Assembly: GCF_036880405.1 (NCBI RefSeq) | Contig: NZ_JBAJJM010000005.1 | Coordinates: forward strand, 124,001-188,000 | DNA from: Mannheimia indoligenes | Lineage (GTDB): Bacteria; Pseudomonadota; Gammaproteobacteria; Enterobacterales; Pasteurellaceae | Direction of reading: 5' to 3' | DNA: 64,000 nucleotides | Shown: positions 1 through 8,263 of the stretch, piece by piece | Layout: each line of letters starts with the position of its first letter | How positions within the stretch are numbered: the stretch's first letter is position 1 | The notes under the pieces: model-generated | Seen by the model: the letters and a program-made list of their open reading frames with translations, nothing else | Database searches by the model: none | What the model was told of the DNA's origin: nothing | Translations under genes and position numbers: made by a program

Positions 1-717
1 ATGAATATTTTAGATCAAATCCAAATTATTTTGGTTGAAGCCTCCCTCCCTGCTAATATCGGCTCAACCGCACGGGCAATGAAAACAATGGGATTAACCC
101 ATTTGCGTTTAGTGGCTCCTAAGCAACCGATTGATGAACAAGCTGAAGCCCTTGCAGCAGGGGCAAAAGATGTACTAGATAACACTCAAATTTACGCTAC
201 TTTTGATGAAGCCATAGCCGATTGCCAACTGGTTATTGGCACTAGTGCCAGACTTCGCCATTTGCAAAACAGTTTAATTGAACCCAGAGATTGTGGGGAG
301 TTAGTCATAAACCGTGCAAATCTTGGCAAAGTCGCAATTGTGTTTGGTCGTGAACGAGTGGGGCTAACAAATGAAGAGCTACTAAAATGCCACTATCATC
401 TCAATTTCCCAACCAATCCTGATTATGGCTCGCTCAATTTAGCAATGGCGGTGCAACTGGCAAGCTATGAAATCCGTATGGCATATTTGCAAAATTCCGA
501 ACAACAACGACCGCTTGTAGAAGAAAAAGAGTACCCAACCGCAGAAGCCCTAGAACATTTTTTCGCTCACACCGAACGTTTATATAAAGAGTTGGGCTTT
601 ATCCGCAATGATGCCGTAATGTTGAAGCTCCGCCGGCTTTATCAACGAGCGGAATTAGAAACTAATGAGCTGAATTTACTAAGGGGAATGCTAACTGCGG
701 TTGAGAAATCAAACTAA
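1..717 (+). CDS. trmJ: tRNA (cytidine/uridine-2'-O-)-methyltransferase TrmJ
   Basis: This SPOUT-class methyltransferase is expected to put a 2'-O-methyl group on nucleotide 32 of several tRNAs, using S-adenosylmethionine in the cytoplasm. The 238-residue protein has the family N-terminal block around P17-ANIGSTARAMK, the GRERVGLTNEEL cofactor-loop motif at residues 116-127, and the PDYGSLNLAMAVQLASYE knot region (140-157). Length is normal for the family. The start codon is the first base of the window, so its ribosome binding site and promoter cannot be seen, and a start further upstream cannot be excluded. An uptake signal overlaps the stop codon and a strong hairpin at 763-790 separates it from the convergent glgP. 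Confidence 0.93.
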   Translation: MNILDQIQIILVEASLPANIGSTARAMKTMGLTHLRLVAPKQPIDEQAEALAAGAKDVLDNTQIYATFDEAIADCQLVIGTSARLRHLQNSLIEPRDCGELVINRANLGKVAIVFGRERVGLTNEELLKCHYHLNFPTNPDYGSLNLAMAVQLASYEIRMAYLQNSEQQRPLVEEKEYPTAEALEHFFAHTERLYKELGFIRNDAVMLKLRRLYQRAELETNELNLLRGMLTAVEKSN

Positions 718-762
718 CAAGCGGTCATTTTTCTGCTATATTTTGCAAATCCCTCTAAAACA

Positions 763-790
763 AAAACGGTAAGATTTCTCTTACCGTTTT
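763..790. terminator. bidirectional terminator between trmJ and glgP
   Basis: A perfect 12-bp stem AAAACGGTAAGA (763-774) with TCTTACCGTTTT (779-790) and a 4-base loop lies between two convergent genes. The A-tract on one side and T-tract on the other let it act in both directions. Confidence 0.8.
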
Positions 791-800
791 ATCTCAATTA

Positions 801-3302
801 TTATTTCAAATTCAACAATTTGTTTGAACTTTCAATAATGCTATCCATCGTTGAATCGCCTTTTAATTGCTCTTCGCTCATTGGTTCGATTTTCCAAATG
901 TTATTAGCATAATCCATTACCGAACGGTCTGACGAGAAGTAACCCATATTGGCAATATTGATGATTGCTGAACGAATCCACGCTTTCTTATTGCGATAGG
1001 CTTGAGCCACTTTCTCTTGAGCTTCCACATAGCTGCGGTAATCTGCACAGGCTTGGTAGTAGTCGCCTGAGTTTAAGATCAAATCTTGGTAGCGATATGG
1101 ATCTTCTGGCGAGAATTTGCCGTTTAGAATTTGTGAAATCGCTTCATTCAACTCACTGTCTTTTTCGAAGTAGTGATATGGCGAGTAGCCGTTACGGCGA
1201 AGCTCTTCCACTTGTTCTACTTCGTTACCGAAAATAAAGATATTATCTTTGCCAACGCGGTCTAAAATTTCCACGTTCGCACCATCTAGCGTACCAATGG
1301 TTAAAGCACCATTAAGGGCAAATTTCATATTCGATGTACCAGAGGCCTCTGTACCTGCTAATGAAATTTGCTCTGAAACGTCTGCCGCTGGAATGATCAT
1401 TTGAGCTAACGACACGCTGTAGTTCGGAATAAACACCACTTTGATTAAATCATTAATGCGAGGGTCGTTATTCACCACACTTGCCACATCATTAATTAAA
1501 CGAATCACTTTCTTCGCCGCATAATACGCACTCGCCGCTTTACCTGCAAAGATGAACACACGAGGTGTCCAATCCGCAGTTGGATTGCGTAAAATGCGGT
1601 TATAAAGTGTAATGATGTGAAGCACATTCATTTGCTGACGTTTGTATTTATGAATACGTTTGATTTGTACGTCAAAAATCGCTTCCGGATTAAGTGCAAT
1701 ACCTTGCGTTTCCTTAATATAGTTTGCTAAACGGCGTTTATTTTCAAATTTCACCGCAGCAACTTGAGCTTGTACATCAGCGTCATCAGCAAAATCATTG
1801 AATTTTTCTAATTCGCTTAAATCGGTTAGCCATTTATCGCCGATATATTTATCTAAAATATTAGCCAAGCCTGGGTTGGCGATCTTGATCCAACGGCGAG
1901 GTGTTACCCCGTTAGTCACATTAGTGAAACGATTCGGGAAAATGCGAGCGAAATCCGCAAAAATCGACTCCACCATTAAATCAGAGTGGATTTTTGCCAC
2001 ACCGTTTACTTTGCTTGAAGCCACTACTGCAAGCCATGCCATACGCACACGGCGGTCGCCTTGTTCGTCAATTAACGACACACGAGAAATCAAGTCATTA
2101 TCGTCTGGGAATTGGCTACGAACTTCTTCTAAGAAATGTTCATTAATATCAAAAATAATTTCTAAATGACGTGGTAACACTCGGGCTAACATCTCTACCG
2201 GCCAGGTTTCTAACGCTTCACTCATTAAGGTATGGTTAGTATAGAAGAATGTTTTGCTGGTGGTTGCCCACGCTTGTTCCCAAGAATAACCTTTTTCGTC
2301 AATTAAAATACGCATTAACTCAGGAACAGCAAGGGTTGGGTGGGTATCATTTAAGTGAATTGCCACTTTATCTGCTAAATTTACACAAGAGCCAAATTCC
2401 GCTTCGTGGCGGCGGATGATATCTTGCACAGATGCCGAACAGAGGAAATATTCTTGACGTAAACGTAACTCTCGACCGTTATAAGTAGAGTCGTCCGGAT
2501 AAAGCACACGAGAAACGTTTTCTGAGCTATTCTGTTTAACCATTGCAGCAAAATAATCACCACGATTAAACTCTGATAACGCAAAGCCTTTACCTGAAGC
2601 GTGAGCAGACCATAAACGTAAGCTATTCGTTGAGGTAGTTTCAAAGCCTGGGATCAGCTGATCGTGTGCTTGAGCGGTGATCTCTTCTTCCGGCTGCCAC
2701 ACTACTTTTTTACCTTCACGCCAGGTTTTTCCACCAAAACGGACAGGGAAACGTTTACTTGAACGTAGATATGGCCATACAAATTCGTTTTCCAACCATT
2801 CATCAGGCTGCTCTACTTGCTCACCATTACGGATTTCTTGGCGGAACATACCATATTCATATTGAATGCCGTAACCGATAGCAGGGATTTTCATTGTCGC
2901 AAGGCTATCTAAATAGCAAGCAGCTAATCGACCTAAACCACCGTTACCTAAGCCCGGATCGCCTTCTTCATTAATGATATCTTCAAGATCTTGCCCTAAC
3001 TCTTTTAACGCAGCACCAATAAGCTCATAAACGCCTTCCGAGATCATCGCATTACTGAAAGTACGTCCCATCAAAAATTCCATTGATAGGTAATAAACAC
3101 GGCGACTTCCATTTGCAACTTGGCTGCGACGAGTTTGTAGCCACTCTTCGGTAGATAAATCACGCACTACACGAAGTGCGGCATTTAACCAGTTACGTTT
3201 GCTCGCATCTCGAGGCTCAACACCTAATGCAAATACCATTTTATGTAAAATTGCGTCTTTTACGCTTTTAATCATTTCGGGGCTTAACGACTGCCTGCTC
3301 AT
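801..3302 (-). CDS. glgP: Glycogen phosphorylase GlgP
   Basis: GlgP removes glucose units from the non-reducing ends of glycogen as glucose 1-phosphate, with pyridoxal phosphate as cofactor. The protein has 833 residues, close to the E. coli enzyme. The PLP-binding region reads EASGTSNMKF, with the lysine that should hold the cofactor at about residue 660; the GDPGLGNGGLGRLAACYLDS block near the N-terminus is also typical. It is the last gene of the glgBXCAP cluster, 95 bases after glgA, and the gap contains a hairpin of two inverted uptake signals, so its expression may be partly uncoupled from the biosynthetic genes. Its ATG is preceded by AGGAG on the minus strand. Confidence 0.97.
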   Translation of the reverse strand: MSRQSLSPEMIKSVKDAILHKMVFALGVEPRDASKRNWLNAALRVVRDLSTEEWLQTRRSQVANGSRRVYYLSMEFLMGRTFSNAMISEGVYELIGAALKELGQDLEDIINEEGDPGLGNGGLGRLAACYLDSLATMKIPAIGYGIQYEYGMFRQEIRNGEQVEQPDEWLENEFVWPYLRSSKRFPVRFGGKTWREGKKVVWQPEEEITAQAHDQLIPGFETTSTNSLRLWSAHASGKGFALSEFNRGDYFAAMVKQNSSENVSRVLYPDDSTYNGRELRLRQEYFLCSASVQDIIRRHEAEFGSCVNLADKVAIHLNDTHPTLAVPELMRILIDEKGYSWEQAWATTSKTFFYTNHTLMSEALETWPVEMLARVLPRHLEIIFDINEHFLEEVRSQFPDDNDLISRVSLIDEQGDRRVRMAWLAVVASSKVNGVAKIHSDLMVESIFADFARIFPNRFTNVTNGVTPRRWIKIANPGLANILDKYIGDKWLTDLSELEKFNDFADDADVQAQVAAVKFENKRRLANYIKETQGIALNPEAIFDVQIKRIHKYKRQQMNVLHIITLYNRILRNPTADWTPRVFIFAGKAASAYYAAKKVIRLINDVASVVNNDPRINDLIKVVFIPNYSVSLAQMIIPAADVSEQISLAGTEASGTSNMKFALNGALTIGTLDGANVEILDRVGKDNIFIFGNEVEQVEELRRNGYSPYHYFEKDSELNEAISQILNGKFSPEDPYRYQDLILNSGDYYQACADYRSYVEAQEKVAQAYRNKKAWIRSAIINIANMGYFSSDRSVMDYANNIWKIEPMSEEQLKGDSTMDSIIESSNKLLNLK

Positions 3303-3330
3303 TGAGTAAAATCTCCTAATTTTTATGGAT

Positions 3331-3382
3331 ATTACAAGCGGTTGAATTTACAAATTTTTTTGCAAATTTAACCGCTTGTAAT
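3331..3382. terminator. inverted uptake-signal pair between glgA and glgP
   Basis: Arms of about 20 bases (3331-3350 and 3363-3382), each with the ACAAGCGGTT core and an AT-rich tail, are inverted around a T-rich loop. One wobble and one mismatch are present. The hairpin lies inside the glg operon, so it may act as an attenuator or an mRNA processing/stability element. Confidence 0.6.
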
Positions 3383-3397
3383 AATATTTTGAATATA

Positions 3398-4834
3398 TTA
3401 AATAATTTCGTGATATAAATTTTGATATTGTTCAGCCACTTTCGCCCAACCAAAATCTTGAGCCAGCGCATTTTGGCGAACACTTGACCAAAGCTTCTGT
3501 TTTTGCCACAAATTAATCGCTCTTATTGCCGCCTCTAAAAACGCCGGTGCATCAGGATAATCAAACACAAAACCTGTTGCGGTGCGGTTTTCAATACTCT
3601 CTTTGTGGCTATCAAATACCGTATCGGCTAATCCGCCTGTGCGGCGAACAAGTGGCAATGTGCCATATTTCAAGCCGTAAAGTTGAGTTAATCCACAAGG
3701 CTCGAAACGGCTTGGTACAAGAATCACATCGCCACCGGCTATAATTTGATGAGAAAGTGCTTCATCATAACCAATCTTAATACCGATTTGGTTCGGATAT
3801 TTATGTTGGAAATAACGTAATGCATTTTCCAAATCCGGCGAACCACTGCCTAGCACGATAAGCTGTACATTGTGCTGCATTAGCGTATCAATATTCGCTA
3901 ATAAGAAATCTGCCCCTTTCTGCTCGGTTAAACGAGTAACCATTACCATTAATAGGGCTTCTTTTTGTTCCGGTAAACCAAAAATACGTTGCAACTCCAC
4001 TTTATTTTTCGCTTTACCGTGCATATAGTTAGGACGGTAATTGGCAACAATGTAGGTGTCGGTTTCAGGATTCCAAACATCATTATCAACACCGTTTAAA
4101 ATCCCTCTCAATCTGCCTTGATATTGGCGAGTGGCAAGTAAGCCGTGTAAACCTGCCCCTGCAATCTCTTCAGTAATTTCACGTGCGTAAGTTGGGCTTA
4201 CTGTCGTAATACGATCAGCAAAATATAAACCTGCTTTAAGGTAAGAAATTTCACCATAAAACTCTAAGCCTTCAGCCTGAAAAAACTCCCAAGGTAAACC
4301 AAGCTCAGCCAGATGGAACGCATTAAAACGCCCTATATAGGCAATATTATGAATAGTAAATACGGTTTTGACGTTGCTACCCCAGCTTTTCAGATAAGCA
4401 CAAGAAAGACCTGCCTGCCAGTCGTGAGCGTGTAACACTTGGGCTGAACCCCACCAGTGATCCAAGCCTTGAGCAAGTTGAGCACCTATATAGCCTAATA
4501 ACGCAAAACGTTTGTAGTTATCGATATAATCTTGATAATTCGCATCGTGATAAGGATTACCATCACGCATAAACAGATGTGGTGCATCAATTACATAAAT
4601 GCCTAATCCGTTGAAATAGGCAAATCGAACCGTAACTAAACCGGCAAAAGTACCTATTGTTGCCACTTCTACGGTTTCACCTAAGGTTTGGGCAACTTTA
4701 GGATAATAAGGAATTAATACTCTGACATCATTACCTGCTTGTTGTTGAGCAAAAGGCAGAGCCCCCATAACATCAGCCAGTCCACCTGTTTTAATCAGCG
4801 GATACATTTCCGAGCATATATGTAAAATTTTCAT
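3398..4834 (-). CDS. glgA: Glycogen synthase (ADP-glucose:glucan glucosyltransferase) GlgA
   Basis: GlgA extends alpha-1,4-glucan chains with glucose from ADP-glucose. It is a GT5 family enzyme with two Rossmann-like halves. The 478-residue protein begins with the ADP-glucose binding motif K15-TGGL, has HAHDWQAG at 135-142 and the C-terminal RFEPCGLTQLYG motif from residue 376 with the catalytic-site glutamate E378. The second TGGL copy at 399-402 is also conserved. It follows glgC by 98 bases, and that gap holds a perfect 13-bp hairpin. Its substrate is made by GlgC encoded just upstream. Confidence 0.97.
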   Translation of the reverse strand: MKILHICSEMYPLIKTGGLADVMGALPFAQQQAGNDVRVLIPYYPKVAQTLGETVEVATIGTFAGLVTVRFAYFNGLGIYVIDAPHLFMRDGNPYHDANYQDYIDNYKRFALLGYIGAQLAQGLDHWWGSAQVLHAHDWQAGLSCAYLKSWGSNVKTVFTIHNIAYIGRFNAFHLAELGLPWEFFQAEGLEFYGEISYLKAGLYFADRITTVSPTYAREITEEIAGAGLHGLLATRQYQGRLRGILNGVDNDVWNPETDTYIVANYRPNYMHGKAKNKVELQRIFGLPEQKEALLMVMVTRLTEQKGADFLLANIDTLMQHNVQLIVLGSGSPDLENALRYFQHKYPNQIGIKIGYDEALSHQIIAGGDVILVPSRFEPCGLTQLYGLKYGTLPLVRRTGGLADTVFDSHKESIENRTATGFVFDYPDAPAFLEAAIRAINLWQKQKLWSSVRQNALAQDFGWAKVAEQYQNLYHEII

Positions 4835-4888
4835 TTTTTACCATTTAATTGTGTTGCAAATTTTTATTAAATTTAGACCGCTTGAAAA

Positions 4889-4920
4889 TAATACTTCGGG
4901 TATTTAAACCCGAAGTATTA
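4889..4920. terminator. intra-operon hairpin between glgC and glgA
   Basis: TAATACTTCGGGT (4889-4901) pairs perfectly with ACCCGAAGTATTA (4908-4920) around a 6-base loop. On the transcribed minus strand it is followed by TTTTCAAG, so it could terminate part of the transcripts or protect the upstream glgBXC message. Confidence 0.6.
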
Positions 4921-4932
4921 TAGCATCAATAT

Positions 4933-6246
4933 TTAAATTGTATATTTAATATCCGTATTAACTTCTTTACCTGCCAGCTTATCTAGCATTGAACGCGTAA
5001 CCAATACAATTCCATTTTTACTGACTCGGAAATTTTTAGCATCTTCTTCCGAATTAACCCCAATTTGCAAACCGTCCGGGATTACGCAATGTCGGTCAAT
5101 CACCGCTCGTTTAATCACACAGTTTTTGCCGATAGTAACTTGTGGAAGAATAACAGTATGCTCAATAACAGATTCTGATTCAACGTGAACACGGTTAAAT
5201 AACACCGAGTTACTGATTTCAGCATCGGTAATCACACAGCCACCTGCAATTAATGAGTTATCTAAGGTTCTTGCACGCGTATGATTATAGAAGAAACGTG
5301 CCGGTGCAGTTTGCTGAGGGCGACCGTGAATCGGCCAAGACTCATCATATAAATCCAATTCAGGATCTTCAGAAACTAAATCCATATGAGCAGACCAATA
5401 GCTATCAATTGTTCCTACATCACGCCAGTAAATTGCACCACTTGCATTACGTCCTTTGCAAGAACGCTCGAATGGATGAGCGTATAACACGCCTTGCTCT
5501 ACTGCTTTTGGAATAATGTCTTTACCGAAATCGTGCGATGTTCCCGGTGTTGAAGCCTCTTTTTCTAGCATTTCATAGAGATAATCTGCATTGAATACAT
5601 AAATTCCCATTGAGGCTAAAGACGAATCAGGTTTGCCCGGCATTGACGGTGGATCAGCCGGTTTTTCCACGAACTCTTTCACTTTTAGTTTTTCATTTAC
5701 CGCCATTACCCCAAATTCTGAGGCTTGAGAACGTGGCACTTCAATACAGCCCACCGTACATTTAGCACCTTGATCAACGTGATCTTTTAGCATTTGAGTG
5801 TAATCCATTTTATAGATATGGTCGCCTGCCAAAATAATGACATATTTTGGACGATAATGTGATTTCATCATCGCCATATTTTGATAAACCGCATCAGCTG
5901 TACCACGATACCAAGTGTTTTCATCTAATTGCTGACGAGCAGGTAACATATCAATATATTGGTTACGCTCATAAGGCAAGAACGACCAACCACGCTGTAA
6001 ATGACGCAATAGTGAGTGAGCGGCATATTGCGTAATAACGCCAATTTTTAATAAATTTGAGTTAATGCAGTTAGATAACGCAAAGTCAATAATACGGCGG
6101 CTTCCCCCAAAATAAACAGCAGGTTTTGCACGTTTATCTGTTAATTCATAAAGACGAGAACCTCGTCCACCGGCTAAAATTAAAACCAACGTTTCATTCG
6201 TCAAATCTTGTCTTGCAACAAGAGAGGTTGATTCTTGGTTAAGCAT
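4933..6246 (-). CDS. glgC: Glucose-1-phosphate adenylyltransferase GlgC
   Basis: GlgC makes ADP-glucose from ATP and glucose 1-phosphate, the committed and normally allosterically controlled step of bacterial glycogen synthesis. The nucleotidyltransferase signature GGRGSRL is at residues 26-32, followed by the KRAKPAV block, and the C-terminal part shows left-handed beta-helix-like hexapeptide repeats (ITDAEISNSVLF..., VTIGKNCVIKRAVI). I chose the ATG at 6246 (MLNQES...) because GGAG lies 7 bases upstream of it; a longer frame opens at 6282 but has no comparable site. With this start the gene overlaps the end of glgX by 8 bases, which indicates translational coupling. Confidence 0.96.
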   Translation of the reverse strand: MLNQESTSLVARQDLTNETLVLILAGGRGSRLYELTDKRAKPAVYFGGSRRIIDFALSNCINSNLLKIGVITQYAAHSLLRHLQRGWSFLPYERNQYIDMLPARQQLDENTWYRGTADAVYQNMAMMKSHYRPKYVIILAGDHIYKMDYTQMLKDHVDQGAKCTVGCIEVPRSQASEFGVMAVNEKLKVKEFVEKPADPPSMPGKPDSSLASMGIYVFNADYLYEMLEKEASTPGTSHDFGKDIIPKAVEQGVLYAHPFERSCKGRNASGAIYWRDVGTIDSYWSAHMDLVSEDPELDLYDESWPIHGRPQQTAPARFFYNHTRARTLDNSLIAGGCVITDAEISNSVLFNRVHVESESVIEHTVILPQVTIGKNCVIKRAVIDRHCVIPDGLQIGVNSEEDAKNFRVSKNGIVLVTRSMLDKLAGKEVNTDIKYTI

Positions 6247-8254
6247 GTTGTGTCTCCAATATTTTTGTGTGAATTCCATCACTTTTTTGAAGTACGCATA
6301 CTCCCATATTATTGAGCGTAACTGATTGCGTTTCTGTCATCAAAGTACCGTTTTTTTGCCCGATAACCACTTTCCAGTAGCCTTTAGGCAATAAAAATTG
6401 CTGTTTCTGGCGTTTGGCATTAACCAAAATCAACCAGTTATCCTGTAATAAAATTGCTATTTCTTTTAAGCTATTATTATGCCAATCTTCAATTTGCAAC
6501 GGTTCTGCTAATGCATTGAGCCAACGAGCCGATTGACTGTCCCACCATTGATTTTGGGCTGAAAGCAGTGGGATTTTTTTTCGTAATGCAATGAGTTCGG
6601 CAACATAACCTATCCGAGCTTGGTTAGCATTTTCCCAATCTAACCAAGTGGTTTCATTGTCTTGACAGTAGCCATTATTATTGCCTTGTTGAGTATGTCC
6701 CATTTCATCGCCGGCAAATAACATTGGCACTCCCCCCGAAAGAAGTAAGGTTGCCAATAAGCCATAAGCGGTCATTTCTCGCTGTTTTTTTACCGATTCA
6801 TCATCTGTTTCACCTTCCACACCGTGATTATGGCTGAAGTTTTCATTATGCCCATCACGATTTTGTTCGCCATTCGCCAAGTTATGTTTTTGGTTATAGC
6901 TGACTAAATCTTGCAGATTAAAACCATCGTGAGCAGTAATAAAATTAATACTTTTCGAGGCGGAATGTTTGGAAAAAATATCATCACTGCCGGCAAAACG
7001 GCAGGCAAATAAGCCTAGATCGCCTTGATTATGCAGCCAGAAAGCACGCATATCATCACGATAACGATCATTCCATTGGTAAAACGGCTCGGGGAATTTA
7101 CCAAGTTGATAGCCCTCACCACCAATATCCCAAGGCTCGGCAATTAATTTGATATGAGCGAGTTTCGAGCAACTTTGGATTGCCTTAAAAAAGTCCGCTT
7201 TTTCGGAAAAACTTGGGGTTCTGCCTAACACCGATGCTAAGTCAAAACGGAATCCGTCCACGTGGCACTCGTCCACCCAATAACATAAGCAATCGATTGC
7301 CCAACGGAGAATATTAAGATTGGTTAAATTAAGTGTATTGCCACAACCTGTCCAATTTTCATATTCGCCTTGCTCGTTTAGCCAATATGCGTGGTTATCA
7401 AGCCCTCTAAAACTGAGCATTGCACCGTCTTTACCACCTTCAGCAGTGTGGTTAAATACTACGTCCATAATCACTTCAATGTTGGCTTTGTGTAGTGTTT
7501 TCACTAATTGCTTAAACTCTTTAAGCGGATTTTTATTATCTGAAGCCAATTTCGGATCAACCGCAAAATTACCTAAAACATTGTATCCCCAATAATTTAC
7601 TAAGCCTTGCTTTTGTAAATGAGGTTCATCAATATGGTAAGTAATTGGTAATAATTCTACCGCTGTGATACCCAGTTTTTTCAAATACTCAATGGAATTT
7701 TTATGAGCTAATCCTGCAAAAGTTCCTCTAATTTCTTGTGGTATAGCAGGATTTAACTGACTGAACCCTTTAACGTGCACTTCATAAATAATGGTTTCTG
7801 TCCAAGGGGTGAAAAGCTGACTATCCCCTTCCCAATCAAAGTGTTCATCAACTACTACAGATTTTGGGGCAATCTGTCCATTATCTCGCTCATCATTCCA
7901 AGCATACCACTTTACAGCCTCTTCACTGCTCAGATCAGGCATTCCCTCAATGGCTTTGGTATAAGGGTCGATCAACAACTTATTTGCATTAAACAGCAAG
8001 CCTGCTTGCTCGTTTTGTTCTCCCTTAACTCGATAACCATATTTAGTGCCGGCTTTTACACCTTCAACAAAAATATGCCAAGTATGTTCACTTGCACTCA
8101 TTGGAATGCGGGTTTCTTGATTACTTTCATCAAAAAGGCACAATTCAATAGCGGTCGCATTTTGTGAAAAAATTGCAAAATTTGTGCCAAATTTACCCGC
8201 TTGTATGCAGAGCGAACTGCCAAGAGGGAATGGTTTACCTCTAAAAAACTTCAT
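6239..8254 (-). CDS. glgX: Glycogen debranching enzyme GlgX
   Basis: GlgX hydrolyses alpha-1,6 branches, mainly of the short limit-dextrin chains left by phosphorylase. It has an N-terminal CBM48/isoamylase-N domain (about residues 1-130) and a GH13 catalytic domain. The catalytic triad is visible: D338 in DGFRFDL, E373 in AEPWDIGG and D443 in AHDGF; VFNHT at 266-270 is the first conserved GH13 region. The 671-residue length is close to the E. coli protein. It starts 9 bases after glgB and overlaps glgC, so glgB, glgX and glgC should be translated as one block. Confidence 0.96.
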   Translation of the reverse strand: MKFFRGKPFPLGSSLCIQAGKFGTNFAIFSQNATAIELCLFDESNQETRIPMSASEHTWHIFVEGVKAGTKYGYRVKGEQNEQAGLLFNANKLLIDPYTKAIEGMPDLSSEEAVKWYAWNDERDNGQIAPKSVVVDEHFDWEGDSQLFTPWTETIIYEVHVKGFSQLNPAIPQEIRGTFAGLAHKNSIEYLKKLGITAVELLPITYHIDEPHLQKQGLVNYWGYNVLGNFAVDPKLASDNKNPLKEFKQLVKTLHKANIEVIMDVVFNHTAEGGKDGAMLSFRGLDNHAYWLNEQGEYENWTGCGNTLNLTNLNILRWAIDCLCYWVDECHVDGFRFDLASVLGRTPSFSEKADFFKAIQSCSKLAHIKLIAEPWDIGGEGYQLGKFPEPFYQWNDRYRDDMRAFWLHNQGDLGLFACRFAGSDDIFSKHSASKSINFITAHDGFNLQDLVSYNQKHNLANGEQNRDGHNENFSHNHGVEGETDDESVKKQREMTAYGLLATLLLSGGVPMLFAGDEMGHTQQGNNNGYCQDNETTWLDWENANQARIGYVAELIALRKKIPLLSAQNQWWDSQSARWLNALAEPLQIEDWHNNSLKEIAILLQDNWLILVNAKRQKQQFLLPKGYWKVVIGQKNGTLMTETQSVTLNNMGVCVLQKSDGIHTKILETQHA

Positions 8255-8263
8255 TTATATTTA

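Noticed and set aside
965..1237. Open frame of 90 codons on the plus strand
   Set aside because: It lies entirely antisense within glgP, has no ribosome binding site, and the opposite strand encodes a conserved enzyme.
7775..8167. Plus-strand frame of 130 codons
   Set aside because: Antisense shadow of the N-terminal region of glgX; composition and lack of a start signal argue against a gene.
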